Origin: Enterococcus_I eurekensis
GTDB lineage: Bacteria > Bacillota > Bacilli > Lactobacillales > Enterococcaceae
Assembly (NCBI RefSeq): GCF_042654605.1
Contig: NZ_JBHSGT010000047.1
Span: 1 to 23,782 of the forward strand
DNA: 23,782 nucleotides
Reading direction: 5' to 3'
Of the stretch, positions 1 to 7,797 are shown piece after piece. How positions within the stretch are numbered: the stretch's first letter is position 1; each line of letters opens with the position of its first letter. Position numbers and translations under genes: made by a program. The notes under the pieces were generated by a model. The model saw only the letters and a list, made by a program, of their open reading frames with translations. It made no database searches and had not been told where the DNA came from.

Positions 1-37
1 AAAAGGAAGAAAATCGAAAAAAGATTTTCTTCCTTTT
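1..37 (-). terminator. Terminator after murA-epuA unit
   Basis: A perfect inverted repeat is present: 15-base arms at 1-15 and 23-37 with a 7-base A-rich loop. It lies 45 bp past the stop of the small EpuA-family gene and closes the leftward transcription unit. The arms are themselves A/T-rich at their ends, so the hairpin supplies U-rich tails in both directions and may also stop rightward transcription from outside the window, or convergent transcription. Confidence 0.85.
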
Positions 38-81
38 AATTTATTCAAGAGACTTTTGGGTCAGCCTCCTTTTACATGTTC

Positions 82-258
82 TTATTTAATAAAGCGTGAT
101 AATTGCTCCCAAATATCAATTTTAAAAATATCTGTCGGAGAACCATCTCCAATAACGCCATAACCAATCATTAAACCGATGATGAGTAATAGAATCGCGA
201 TGAGTATCACCGCTAATATTTTAAAAACTGTGTAAATAATGTAGTGTGATGTTTTCAT
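82..258 (-). CDS. epuA: EpuA-family small membrane protein
   Basis: This 58-residue ORF begins MKTSHYIIYTVFKI and ends EQLSRFIK. It starts 11 bp after the murA stop, with a strong AAGGAAGG ribosome binding site, so it is translationally close to murA. A single hydrophobic helix covers about residues 8-34. It is followed by a short tail with a GxGSPxDIF-like stretch (GDGSPTDIFKIDIWEQL). Length, helix position, tail motif and the place directly after murA match the EpuA family (PF11772), often labelled 'DNA-directed RNA polymerase subunit beta' in lactic acid bacteria. That label is a poor guide to function: nothing here resembles RNA polymerase. The biochemical role is unknown; a single-pass membrane protein is the safe reading. 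The family assignment is from recognition, not a search. Confidence 0.8.
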   Translation of the reverse strand: MKTSHYIIYTVFKILAVILIAILLLIIGLMIGYGVIGDGSPTDIFKIDIWEQLSRFIK

Positions 259-269
259 CTGATCCTTCC

Positions 270-1571
270 TTATCCGATAACTGGTTGAAGTTCTTTTGCT
301 TTAGACGGTTCGCTTGAAACGCGTTCAACATTTGCGCCTAATTTTTGTAATTTTTCATGGAACTTATAATAGCCACGATCTAAATAATGTAAATTCCGAA
401 CACGAGTTACACCAGTCGCACGCAATCCGATTAAAATTAATGCTGCTGCTGCACGTAAATCAGTCGCATGAACAACTGTACCTTGAACAGCATCATTTCC
501 TTCAATAATCGCGATATTTCCTTCAATCTTAACATTGACATTCATTCGTCGCATTTCCTCTAAATGTTGGAAACGATTCTCAAAGACTGTTTCATTTACC
601 ATGTTAACACCTTGAGCTAATGCTTGAATCGCTGTTACTTGCGCTTGCATATCCGTTGGAAATCCAGGATGAGGAAGTGTTTTGATATCTGTTGGTTTGA
701 TTACTTTAGGCCCAATCACACGAATACCAGTTGGTTCCTCAGTAATCTCCGCACCCATTTCAATTAATTTTGAAATCAGTGGTCGATTGTGTTCCATAAT
801 ACCTTCTTCTATCAAAACATTGCCTTGCGTCATCGCTGCGGCAACCATAAATGTTCCTGCTTCGATACGATCTTGGACAATACTGTGGTTCACACCTACT
901 AATTGTTCCACCCCTTCAATACGCATCGTTTCAGTTCCAGCACCATGAATTTTTGCGCCCATTTTATTTAGAACGTTCGCTAAATCAACAATTTCCGGTT
1001 CGCGCGCCACGTTATCAATCACAGTGATGCCCTTTGCTTTTACAGCTGCCATCATAATATTTTGTGTTGCACCTACACTTGGAAAATCGAGGTATATATT
1101 ATTGCCAATTAATTCATCAGCAATCGCCTCAATGTAACCATCCTTTTGAATGATTTTTGCACCCAGCGCTTGAAAACCTTTTAAATGTAAATCAATTGGT
1201 CTTTTACCAATCGCACAACCACCTGGCATAGCGACTTTAGCGTGACCATTACGAGCCAACAAAGGCCCCATAACAACAATTGATGCGCGCATCTCACTTA
1301 CATATTCATAAGGTGCTTCAATTTCTAACGGCTTTTCAGCATTTATTGTTACGGTATTAGTTTCTTGTTCAAATTGTACATCGGCATTTAAGTAGTGAAT
1401 CACTTGGTTCATTGTAATGACATCAGATAAAATTGGAACATTTGTTAAAACGGTTGTTCCTTCTTCTGCTAATAGAGTTGCTGCTAAAATTGGTAATACT
1501 GCATTTTTTGCCCCTTCAATTTTAACTGAACCTTGTAATTGATTACCACTTTGAACGATAATCTCTTCCAT
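270..1571 (-). CDS. murA: UDP-GlcNAc 1-carboxyvinyltransferase MurA
   Basis: A complete 433-residue MurA, the usual length. It transfers enolpyruvate from phosphoenolpyruvate to UDP-N-acetylglucosamine, the first committed step of peptidoglycan synthesis, in the cytoplasm. The substrate-binding Lys22-Asn23 pair is visible (EGAKNAVLPILAA). The active-site loop AMPGGCAIGKRPID carries the catalytic Cys119, the residue alkylated by fosfomycin in this family; a Cys here predicts sensitivity rather than the Asp-type resistance. The start at 1571 has a GGAGGG ribosome binding site eight bases upstream. Low-GC Gram-positives usually carry two MurA paralogues. The copy next to the ATP synthase operon and behind a DUF1146 gene corresponds to MurAA/MurA1. 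It has its own promoter at 1623-1652. Confidence 0.97.
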   Translation of the reverse strand: MEEIIVQSGNQLQGSVKIEGAKNAVLPILAATLLAEEGTTVLTNVPILSDVITMNQVIHYLNADVQFEQETNTVTINAEKPLEIEAPYEYVSEMRASIVVMGPLLARNGHAKVAMPGGCAIGKRPIDLHLKGFQALGAKIIQKDGYIEAIADELIGNNIYLDFPSVGATQNIMMAAVKAKGITVIDNVAREPEIVDLANVLNKMGAKIHGAGTETMRIEGVEQLVGVNHSIVQDRIEAGTFMVAAAMTQGNVLIEEGIMEHNRPLISKLIEMGAEITEEPTGIRVIGPKVIKPTDIKTLPHPGFPTDMQAQVTAIQALAQGVNMVNETVFENRFQHLEEMRRMNVNVKIEGNIAIIEGNDAVQGTVVHATDLRAAAALILIGLRATGVTRVRNLHYLDRGYYKFHEKLQKLGANVERVSSEPSKAKELQPVIG

Positions 1572-1622
1572 CTTGTTCCCTCCAAATAGAAACGATAACT
1601 ACATTTCTTAAAAATCTTTTTC

Positions 1623-1652
1623 ATTATACCACATTTGCAATTAGAATGTGAA
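1623..1652 (-). promoter_or_regulatory. murA promoter
   Basis: Read on the minus strand: -35 TTCACA (1652-1647), an 18-base spacer, and -10 TATAAT (1628-1623) preceded by TGG, an extended -10. It lies between the DUF1146 stop and the murA start and gives a 5' leader of roughly 45 nt. Close to the sigma-A consensus (5/6 and 6/6). Confidence 0.75.
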
Positions 1653-1665
1653 ACATTGGTTTAGT

Positions 1666-1899
1666 CTAGAAACCCACAATAAATAAATTTTTACCAAGTA
1701 CCATTAACTCTAAAAAGAATGTACTAGATAAATAACCCATTCCAATTGAAAGTAATGCGATTACCATTCGGATTTGCGTTGTATTTTGTGGTTTAAATAA
1801 CATTTCCAATCGTAAAGATTTTAATGACCAAAATGCAAGATAGATAAAAATAAAATGAGTAGCGATACGAATAATCACATCGATGCCATAAACTTGCAT
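1666..1899 (-). CDS. DUF1146 membrane protein (YwzB-like)
   Basis: A small membrane protein of 77 residues, starting MQVYGIDVIIRIATHF. Two hydrophobic segments (about residues 5-24 and 45-65 of the short form) flank a basic/polar linker with the family-typical FKPQNTTQIRMVIALLSIGMGYLSS region split between them. The family (DUF1146, B. subtilis YwzB) lies between the ATP synthase operon and murA in many Firmicutes; function is unknown. The frame is open to an ATG at 1938, but that codon sits inside a good -10 box (1934-1939) and has no ribosome binding site. The ATG at 1899 has GAGGGG at suitable distance, so the short form is preferred. Confidence 0.85.
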   Translation of the reverse strand: MQVYGIDVIIRIATHFIFIYLAFWSLKSLRLEMLFKPQNTTQIRMVIALLSIGMGYLSSTFFLELMVLGKNLFIVGF

Positions 1900-1933
1900 G
1901 TAAAATCCCCTCTCTAATGCTTTTGCTTTTTCT

Positions 1934-1962
1934 ATCATACCACAATTTTAAATACAGGTAAA
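1934..1962 (-). promoter_or_regulatory. Promoter of DUF1146-murA-epuA unit
   Basis: Minus strand: -35 TTTACC (1962-1957), 17-base spacer, extended -10 TGG-TATGAT (1939-1934). It begins where the T-tail of the atp terminator ends, so the new unit starts immediately after the old one stops. It also decides the start of the DUF1146 gene, since any transcript from here would lack the ATG at 1938. Confidence 0.65.
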
Positions 1963-2006
1963 AAAGCAAACAAGAGGACGCAACCTTCGTCACATCCCCT
2001 TTGCTT
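1961..2006 (-). terminator. ATP synthase operon terminator
   Basis: Just after the atpC stop, the minus strand carries AAGCAAA ... TTTGCTT as the base of a stem, with further pairing inside (GGGGA with TCCTC, GACG with CGTC), followed by a run of six T. Imperfect but terminator-like, and placed where the atp operon should end. Confidence 0.7.
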
Positions 2007-2011
2007 AATTA

Positions 2012-2434
2012 TTATATATGTTTCGAAACTTTGATTCGGTTAATTGCGCGATGTAAGGCAACCGTTGCTCGACGTAATTCATCAACATCCGAATGCGCTT
2101 TTGCTTCAGCAATCATTTTTTCTGCACGACGTTTTGCACGCTCCGCTCGGGGAACGTCAATGTCTCTTTCTCGTTCCGCACTATCGGCAATAATCGTCAC
2201 CACATCATCACGAACTTCAAAGACACCACCATTAACTGCAATCCAATCGACATGTTCTTTTGAATCAATCCGATTGATCCGAACTTCATCGATCATCAAA
2301 GGCGCAATTATTGGTGCGTGACGAGGTAAAATTCCTAAATCACCATCTGGCGTTCTGGCAACAACCATCGTGGCATGATGTTCATAGACAATCCCTTGTG
2401 GTGTAATCACATGAACTTCTAATGTTTTAGTCAT
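2012..2434 (-). CDS. atpC: ATP synthase F1 epsilon subunit
   Basis: A 140-residue epsilon subunit, last gene of the atp operon, 13 bp after atpD. The N-terminal beta-sandwich (about residues 1-85) contains TPDGDLGILPRHAPIIAPL, the conserved core that contacts the c-ring and gamma. The C-terminal part (about 88-135), rich in Arg, Ala and Glu, is the two-helix domain that regulates ATP hydrolysis. Cytoplasmic part of the central stalk. The start has an AGAGGTG ribosome binding site. Ordinary length and full domain content; the C-terminal helices are retained. Confidence 0.96.
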   Translation of the reverse strand: MTKTLEVHVITPQGIVYEHHATMVVARTPDGDLGILPRHAPIIAPLMIDEVRINRIDSKEHVDWIAVNGGVFEVRDDVVTIIADSAERERDIDVPRAERAKRRAEKMIAEAKAHSDVDELRRATVALHRAINRIKVSKHI

Positions 2435-2447
2435 TGGGCACCTCTTT

Positions 2448-3854
2448 CTAGTAACCTAATTTTTTAGCCTTTTCAACGACATCTTCAATTGGGCCAACAT
2501 TTCGAAAGGCATCTTCAGGTAAATGATCATAAGTCCCTGCTAAAATTTCTTTAAAGCCACGAATCGTTTCTTTAACTGGAACGTAAGAACCTGGTTGCCC
2601 AGTAAATTGCTCGGCCACGTTAAAGTTTTGTGATAAAAAGAATTGGATTCTACGTGCTCGTGAAACCACAACTTTTTCTTGATCAGACAATTCATCCATT
2701 CCTAAAATTGCAATAATATCTTGTAACTCACGATAGCGTTGCAAGGTTCTTTGAACTTCTGTTGCGACTTGATAGTGCTCCTCACCAACGATTTCCGGGG
2801 CTAAGGCACTTGACGAAGATGCCAGTGGATCAACCGCAGGATAAATCCCTTGCTCAGTCAATTTACGCTCTAAGTTAGTTGTCGCATCCAAGTGGGCGAA
2901 AGCTGTTGCTGGTGCCGGATCGGTATAGTCATCGGCTGGTACATAGATCGCTTGGATTGATGTAATCGAACCTTTTTTGGTTGAAGTAATTCGTTCTTGT
3001 AATTGTCCCATTTCTGTGGCTAATGTCGGTTGATAACCAACCGCAGATGGCATCCGACCTAGTAAAGCCGAAACTTCTGAACCGGCTTGAGTAAAGCGGA
3101 AAATATTGTCGATAAATAATAGCACATCTTGACCTTCTTCATCACGGAAATACTCAGCAATCGTTAATCCTGTTAGCGCCACACGCATCCGTGCACCTGG
3201 TGGCTCATTCATTTGACCAAAGACCATCGCTGTCTTTTCAATAACACCAGAATCTTTCATTTCAAAATAAAGGTCATTTCCTTCCCGCGTCCGTTCGCCG
3301 ACACCTGTGAAAACAGAAATTCCACCATGTTCTTGAGCAATGTTATGAATAAGCTCTTGAATTAAAACGGTCTTACCTACACCCGCTCCACCAAAGAGCC
3401 CAACTTTCCCGCCTTTTAAGTAGGGTGCTAATAAATCAATTACTTTAATCCCTGTTTCAAGTATTTCCGTACTTGTACTTAAATCTTCAAATTTCGGGGC
3501 ATTTTTATGAATCCCTTCACGTTTGGCATCTTCAGGAAATTTCTCGTTTAAATCAATCGTCTCCCCTAAAACGTTAAAAACACGACCAAGGGTTTCCTTA
3601 CCAACAGGAACGGAAATTGATTGCCCTGTATTAACGACTTCCATTCCACGTTGCAAACCGTCAGTTGACTGCATGGCAATCGTACGGACCACGCCATCAC
3701 CTAGTTCTAGCGTAGTTTCTAATACAATTTTAGATTTTTGTCCGTTACTTTTATAAACAATTAAAGCATCATTTATATCTGGTAAGGATTCGTCTAATGA
3801 GAATTCCACGTCAACAACGGGACCTACGACTTGTAAAATCTTGCCTGAACTCAT
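2448..3854 (-). CDS. atpD: ATP synthase F1 beta subunit
   Basis: The 468-residue catalytic subunit of F1, where ATP is made from ADP and phosphate. Walker A is GGAGVGKT at residues 155-162. The following GERTREGNDLYFEM contains the catalytic Glu region, and Walker B is seen as VLLFIDNIFRFTQAG. The DELSD segment (GMDELSDQEK) near the C-terminus corresponds to the DELSEED lever that pushes on gamma. N-terminal beta-barrel about 1-75, nucleotide-binding domain about 80-350, helical C-terminal domain after that. Three copies alternate with alpha in the membrane-attached enzyme. It lies between atpG and atpC with short gaps. Confidence 0.98.
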   Translation of the reverse strand: MSSGKILQVVGPVVDVEFSLDESLPDINDALIVYKSNGQKSKIVLETTLELGDGVVRTIAMQSTDGLQRGMEVVNTGQSISVPVGKETLGRVFNVLGETIDLNEKFPEDAKREGIHKNAPKFEDLSTSTEILETGIKVIDLLAPYLKGGKVGLFGGAGVGKTVLIQELIHNIAQEHGGISVFTGVGERTREGNDLYFEMKDSGVIEKTAMVFGQMNEPPGARMRVALTGLTIAEYFRDEEGQDVLLFIDNIFRFTQAGSEVSALLGRMPSAVGYQPTLATEMGQLQERITSTKKGSITSIQAIYVPADDYTDPAPATAFAHLDATTNLERKLTEQGIYPAVDPLASSSSALAPEIVGEEHYQVATEVQRTLQRYRELQDIIAILGMDELSDQEKVVVSRARRIQFFLSQNFNVAEQFTGQPGSYVPVKETIRGFKEILAGTYDHLPEDAFRNVGPIEDVVEKAKKLGY

Positions 3855-3880
3855 TCATTTTCCTCCATTCATCAATGAAA

Positions 3881-4792
3881 TTACTCGAGGGCAGCTGCGC
3901 CTCCAACAATTTCGGTAATCTCTTGAGTAATCGCACTTTGACGCGCTCGATTATACGAGATTGTTAAATCATCTATGATTGTTTTCGCATTATCTGTCGC
4001 TGTTTTCATTGCCGTCATCCCTGCCGCATGTTCAGCGGTTTTGGCATCAACAATGGCACCATAGATTAAACTTTCGGCATACTGTGGTAACAATTGCTTC
4101 AAAATCACTTCTTTTGACGGCTCAAATATATATTCTTGTTCGTATTCAACGGCTTCATCATGGTTAATATCCGTAATCGGTAGCATACGCTCCACACGGA
4201 ATTGACTAGTCAATGAATTGACATGATGGTTGTAACAAACGTACAATTCATCAAAAACTTCATTTTGAAACATTGATGTCGTCAATGAGACAATTTTACG
4301 GACTTCTTCAAAACTCGGTTGGTCTGATAGGTGTCGTAATTCATACGCTACATTAATCCCTCTTGTTTTAAAGAAATCAGCACCAGTACCACCAATCGCT
4401 AACATTACGTATTCATCTGGGGATTGATGGTCTTCTTCTAAAATAGTCATGATTTGTTTTAAAATCGCACTATTGTAGCCTCCAACTAAGCCACCATCAG
4501 ACGTAATAACGATATACGCAGTCCTTTTAACTGGACGATGAATCAACATACTTTTATAATTAATTTCACCCGCATCTGGTTCACTCAATGTTTTTAAAAT
4601 ATCGTCTGGCAAACTAGCCGAAACATGGGTGACCAATTCGCGAACTTTTGTCGCATAAATCTGAAAGCTATTTGCATTGGCTTCTGATTTTGTTAATTTC
4701 GAAGCAGAAACCATTTGCATTGCTCGAGTAATTTGACTCGTTTTTTTTGTCGAAACAATTCGTTGCTTAATTTCGTTAAGTGATGCCCCCAT
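3881..4792 (-). CDS. atpG: ATP synthase F1 gamma subunit
   Basis: A 303-residue gamma subunit that forms the rotating central shaft. The N-terminal helix reads GASLNEIKQRIVSTKKTSQITRAMQMVSASKL across residues 2-33 in two conserved halves (the IKxRI and KITxAMxMVxxxKL signatures). The C-terminal helix carries ATDNAKTIIDDL, the matching strand of the coiled coil, and the C-terminus ends in ITEIVGGAAALE, all standard. The central Rossmann-like domain is complete. It is slightly longer than the roughly 285-290 residues common in bacilli; enterococcal homologues are also near 300. Start ATG has an AGAGGTG ribosome binding site. Confidence 0.97.
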   Translation of the reverse strand: MGASLNEIKQRIVSTKKTSQITRAMQMVSASKLTKSEANANSFQIYATKVRELVTHVSASLPDDILKTLSEPDAGEINYKSMLIHRPVKRTAYIVITSDGGLVGGYNSAILKQIMTILEEDHQSPDEYVMLAIGGTGADFFKTRGINVAYELRHLSDQPSFEEVRKIVSLTTSMFQNEVFDELYVCYNHHVNSLTSQFRVERMLPITDINHDEAVEYEQEYIFEPSKEVILKQLLPQYAESLIYGAIVDAKTAEHAAGMTAMKTATDNAKTIIDDLTISYNRARQSAITQEITEIVGGAAALE

Positions 4793-4807
4793 TAACGTTC
4801 ACCTCTT

Positions 4808-6364
4808 TTACGCATTTTCTAAGGCAGCTAGTTTAGCTTGTGTTGAACCTGCATCCTCACCTGTTGCTAAAAATAAATCAATATAAGCTTTAATACTGTT
4901 ATCTAAAAGTTTTTCTGACGGTAAATCTTTTGTTGTACGAATCGTCTCAAAAATTTGGTTATTTGTCGTTTCAATATAATCAAATAAACCTGCTTCAAAC
5001 TCTAATAAACGATTAACTGGAACCGTATCTAAGAAGCCATGTGTTAAAGCATATAAAATGACAACTTGTTTTTCAACAGCTAATGGTGAATGCAGCTTTT
5101 GAATTAAAATTTCAACTGTTCGACGACCACGGTTTAATTTCGCTTGTGTCGCAGTATCTAAATCTGAACCAAATTGCGTAAAGGCTTCTAATTCACGATA
5201 GCTTGCTAGATCAAGGCGTAATGTTCCAGCAACTTTTTTCATTGCTTTAATCTGAGCAGATCCTCCTACCCGTGAAACCGATAGTCCAGCTGCCACAGCT
5301 GGTCTAACTCCAGAATAAAATAAATCGCCCTCTAAGAAAATTTGCCCATCGGTAATTGAAATAACGTTTGTTGGGATATAAGCAGAAATATCTCCGGCTT
5401 GTGTCTCAACAAATGGTAGGGCCGTAATTGAACCGCCACCAAGTTCTTCACTGAGCTTTGCTGCACGCTCTAATAAACGCGAATGTAGATAGAAAACATC
5501 CCCTGGATAAGCTTCACGACCTGGTGGACGACGAAGTAATAAGGACAACTCACGGTAAGCAACCGCTTGTTTTGATAAATCATCAAAGACAATTAACACA
5601 TGTTTTCCTTGATACATAAATTCTTCGGCCATTGCCATTCCTGCATATGGTGCAATATAAAGCAGTGGTGCTGGTTGTGAAGCTCCCGCTGCAACCACAA
5701 TAGTGTAATCTAATGCGCCGTATTCCCGCAATGTTTCAACTTGTGTTCTTACAGTTGAATCTTTTTGGCCAATCGCCACATAAATACAAACCACATCTTG
5801 ACCTTTTTGGTTAATAATCGTATCAATCGCAATTGCTGTTTTTCCTGTCTTGCGGTCACCAATGACTAATTCACGTTGACCACGACCAATTGGTACTAAA
5901 GCATCAATGGCTTTTAAACCGGTTTGCATGGGTTCTGAAACGGATTGACGTTGCATAACACCTGGCGCTTCAGCCTCAATTGGACGAAATCTATCCGTTA
6001 CAATCTCACCTAACCCATCAATCGCTTGACCTAAAGGATCAACTACGCGACCAATTAAAGCATTACCAACCGGTACTTCCATGATTTTACCTGTTCGCTT
6101 GACTTGATCGCCTTCACGAATCGTTTCAAAATCGCCTAAAACGATAATCCCAACATCATTGGCTTCCAAGTTTTGTGCCATACCAAAAGCGCCATTTGAA
6201 AATTCAAGTAATTCGCCACTCATTGCATTTTCTAAACCGTGAGCACGAGCAATTCCGTCACCAACATAGGTCAATGTACCTGTTTCTTCTATTGAAACGG
6301 TATTTTGATAATTTTTAATTTGCTCTTTAATTAGAGCGCTAATTTTTTCTGATTTAATAGACAT
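4808..6364 (-). CDS. atpA: ATP synthase F1 alpha subunit
   Basis: The 518-residue alpha subunit, which binds nucleotide without catalysing its hydrolysis and alternates with beta. Walker A is GDRKTGKT at residues 169-176. VLIVFDDLSKQAVAYRELSLL is the Walker B region and includes the conserved Ser-Leu-Leu-Leu-Arg-Arg-Pro-Pro-Gly-Arg-Glu stretch that follows it, supplying the arginine finger of the neighbouring beta site. The frame is open to a GTG at 6373, giving three more residues, but that GTG overlaps the AGAGGTG ribosome binding site. The ATG at 6364 (MSIKSEKISALIKEQI) is therefore taken as the start and matches other AtpA N-termini. 24 bp after atpH. Confidence 0.97.
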   Translation of the reverse strand: MSIKSEKISALIKEQIKNYQNTVSIEETGTLTYVGDGIARAHGLENAMSGELLEFSNGAFGMAQNLEANDVGIIVLGDFETIREGDQVKRTGKIMEVPVGNALIGRVVDPLGQAIDGLGEIVTDRFRPIEAEAPGVMQRQSVSEPMQTGLKAIDALVPIGRGQRELVIGDRKTGKTAIAIDTIINQKGQDVVCIYVAIGQKDSTVRTQVETLREYGALDYTIVVAAGASQPAPLLYIAPYAGMAMAEEFMYQGKHVLIVFDDLSKQAVAYRELSLLLRRPPGREAYPGDVFYLHSRLLERAAKLSEELGGGSITALPFVETQAGDISAYIPTNVISITDGQIFLEGDLFYSGVRPAVAAGLSVSRVGGSAQIKAMKKVAGTLRLDLASYRELEAFTQFGSDLDTATQAKLNRGRRTVEILIQKLHSPLAVEKQVVILYALTHGFLDTVPVNRLLEFEAGLFDYIETTNNQIFETIRTTKDLPSEKLLDNSIKAYIDLFLATGEDAGSTQAKLAALENA

Positions 6365-6388
6365 CCGCTTCACCTCTTCTACTCTGTC

Positions 6389-6931
6389 TTAGCGACTCAA
6401 TTCTTTTTTAAGATTGTTTAATTGTGTTCTTAGACTACCATCTAACCTTTGATGACCCACTTCAACAACTACGCCACCTAAAATTGTCGGATCAATCTTT
6501 TCCTTTAATTGAATCACCTTACAATGAAATTGAGTTTTTAGCTTTTGAACGAGTTGGTCTCTTTGAGTTTCCGTTAAAGGAATCACTGTCGTAACTTGTG
6601 CTTGAACAATGCCTTTAGCCGCATTAAAGCGTTTTTCAAATTCTTCTAAAATAACAATTAATTCTGGCATACGATGATTCTCACCAATTACTGCTAGGGC
6701 TCTTTTTGAAATTGTTAGATAATCTTCTGTCAATTCATCTAGGATAACTTTTTTCGCTGACCACTCGACACCTGCCTGATTGAGAAATGACACCAATTCT
6801 GGAATCTTATTCAATTGTTCTCGTAAGTCTTGTACATCATGAAAAACGGCATCCAGCGCTTGTTCTTCTTCCGCCAATTCAAACAAAGCTTTGCCGTATC
6901 GTTTTGCAACTTGATAGCTATTTTGGCTCAT
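6389..6931 (-). CDS. atpH: ATP synthase F1 delta subunit
   Basis: The 180-residue delta subunit, which sits on top of F1 and ties it to the b-dimer of the outer stalk. It begins MSQNSYQVAKRYGKALFELA, the typical YAxALFELA-like opening helix. It ends in the conserved ILGGVVVEVGHQRLDGSLRT segment. Its start overlaps the end of atpF by 14 bases, implying translational coupling of the two outer-stalk subunits. Length and motifs are ordinary for Firmicutes. Confidence 0.95.
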   Translation of the reverse strand: MSQNSYQVAKRYGKALFELAEEEQALDAVFHDVQDLREQLNKIPELVSFLNQAGVEWSAKKVILDELTEDYLTISKRALAVIGENHRMPELIVILEEFEKRFNAAKGIVQAQVTTVIPLTETQRDQLVQKLKTQFHCKVIQLKEKIDPTILGGVVVEVGHQRLDGSLRTQLNNLKKELSR

Positions 6932-7448
6932 TGTCCGAACCTAAACCTTCAATGTATTGATCAATTAAAGCCGTTTGATTGTCCATCGATAAGTCATTAT
7001 TTAAGATTTTTTCTGCGACTTGGAGTGAAAGATTTACTACTTCAGCTTTGGCTTCTGCTAGAGCTTTTTCGCGTTCATAAGCCAATAATTCTTCTGCTTT
7101 GGCTTTCATTCGCGCAACTTCCTCTTTCGTCTCAGATAAAACTGTTTGGCGGTTTGACTCTCCAATTTCTTTGGCTTCTTGAATAATTTCCATTGCTTCA
7201 TTCTGTGATGCCGCTAAGCGTTCTTTGATTTCAACTTCATGAGCATTTGCACGAATACGTGATTGTTCTGCGGAATCTAAATCATTGCTAATGCGTTCTT
7301 CACGCTGCTTGAAAATATCAGTTATTTGTCCCCAAGCAAAGTGTTTAATTAACAATAATAACAAGATAAACGAACCAGTCACAACAAACACGCTACTAAT
7401 TAACGTTGGGTGCCCACCAGCATTTAATAAAAATAAGTGATTTAGCAT
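6918..7448 (-). CDS. atpF: ATP synthase Fo b subunit
   Basis: A 176-residue b subunit of the outer stalk. One membrane helix spans about residues 17-36 (SSVFVVTGSFILLLLLIKHF). It is followed by a long, charged, alanine- and glutamate-rich helix to the C-terminus that forms the coiled-coil dimer reaching up to delta. There is an AGGAGTG ribosome binding site. A terminator-like hairpin lies in the 100-bp gap between atpE and this gene, and the 3' end overlaps atpH by 14 bases. No second b-type gene is present. Confidence 0.95.
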   Translation of the reverse strand: MLNHLFLLNAGGHPTLISSVFVVTGSFILLLLLIKHFAWGQITDIFKQREERISNDLDSAEQSRIRANAHEVEIKERLAASQNEAMEIIQEAKEIGESNRQTVLSETKEEVARMKAKAEELLAYEREKALAEAKAEVVNLSLQVAEKILNNDLSMDNQTALIDQYIEGLGSDNEPK

Positions 7449-7495
7449 TTGCTAGACACTCCTATTCTCTATTGTGTTTTCTTTTTTTATGATTC

Positions 7496-7537
7496 AAAAA
7501 AAGCAGAAGGATTGTTGAAAGTAATCACTTCTGCTTT
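7496..7537 (-). terminator. Terminator-like hairpin between atpE and atpF
   Basis: Arms AAAGCAGAAG (7500-7509) and CTTCTGCTTT (7528-7537) are fully complementary. GATT/AATC inside them extends the stem past a single bulged A, leaving a 9-base loop. On the transcribed minus strand the hairpin is followed by seven T (7502-7496). It thus has the form of an intrinsic terminator in the middle of the operon, directly after the gene for the most abundant subunit. Partial termination or 3'-end protection of an atpBE message are both possible. Confidence 0.75.
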
Positions 7538-7548
7538 GTCTCTTGTTA

Positions 7549-7761
7549 TTAGTTTAAAACAAGAAGTAAGGCAACTACAACCCCTAGAATAGGCACAGCT
7601 TCGATAAAAGCCATCCCGATAATCATTGTTGAACGTAACTCTCCAGCCATTTCCGGTTGACGAGCCATTGATTCCAATGTTTTAGATACTACTTTTGAGT
7701 TCCCGTATGCTGCACCTAGTGCTGATCCGATAATTGCTAATCCTGCTGCGATAAAATTCAT
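7549..7761 (-). CDS. atpE: ATP synthase Fo c subunit
   Basis: The 70-residue proteolipid that forms the rotor ring. Two membrane helices are separated by the polar loop ARQPE (Arg34-Gln35-Pro36), which contacts gamma and epsilon. The ion-binding carboxylate is Glu54 (AFIEAVPI). The residue after it is Ala, and helix 1 lacks the Gln used by sodium-type rings at the aligned position (Ala17 instead). This suggests proton rather than sodium coupling; this is inference from the known Na+ signature. Very strong ribosome binding site (AGGAGGA), as expected for the subunit made in the greatest excess. Confidence 0.96.
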   Translation of the reverse strand: MNFIAAGLAIIGSALGAAYGNSKVVSKTLESMARQPEMAGELRSTMIIGMAFIEAVPILGVVVALLLVLN

Positions 7762-7797
7762 AATTTTTTCCTCCTAGTATAATTGTTTAAGAAATTT

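Noticed and set aside
82..258. Reading the small gene after murA as an RNA polymerase beta subunit
   Set aside because: The 58-residue product is a single-pass membrane protein and shares no feature with RpoB; the label is a database carry-over for EpuA proteins.
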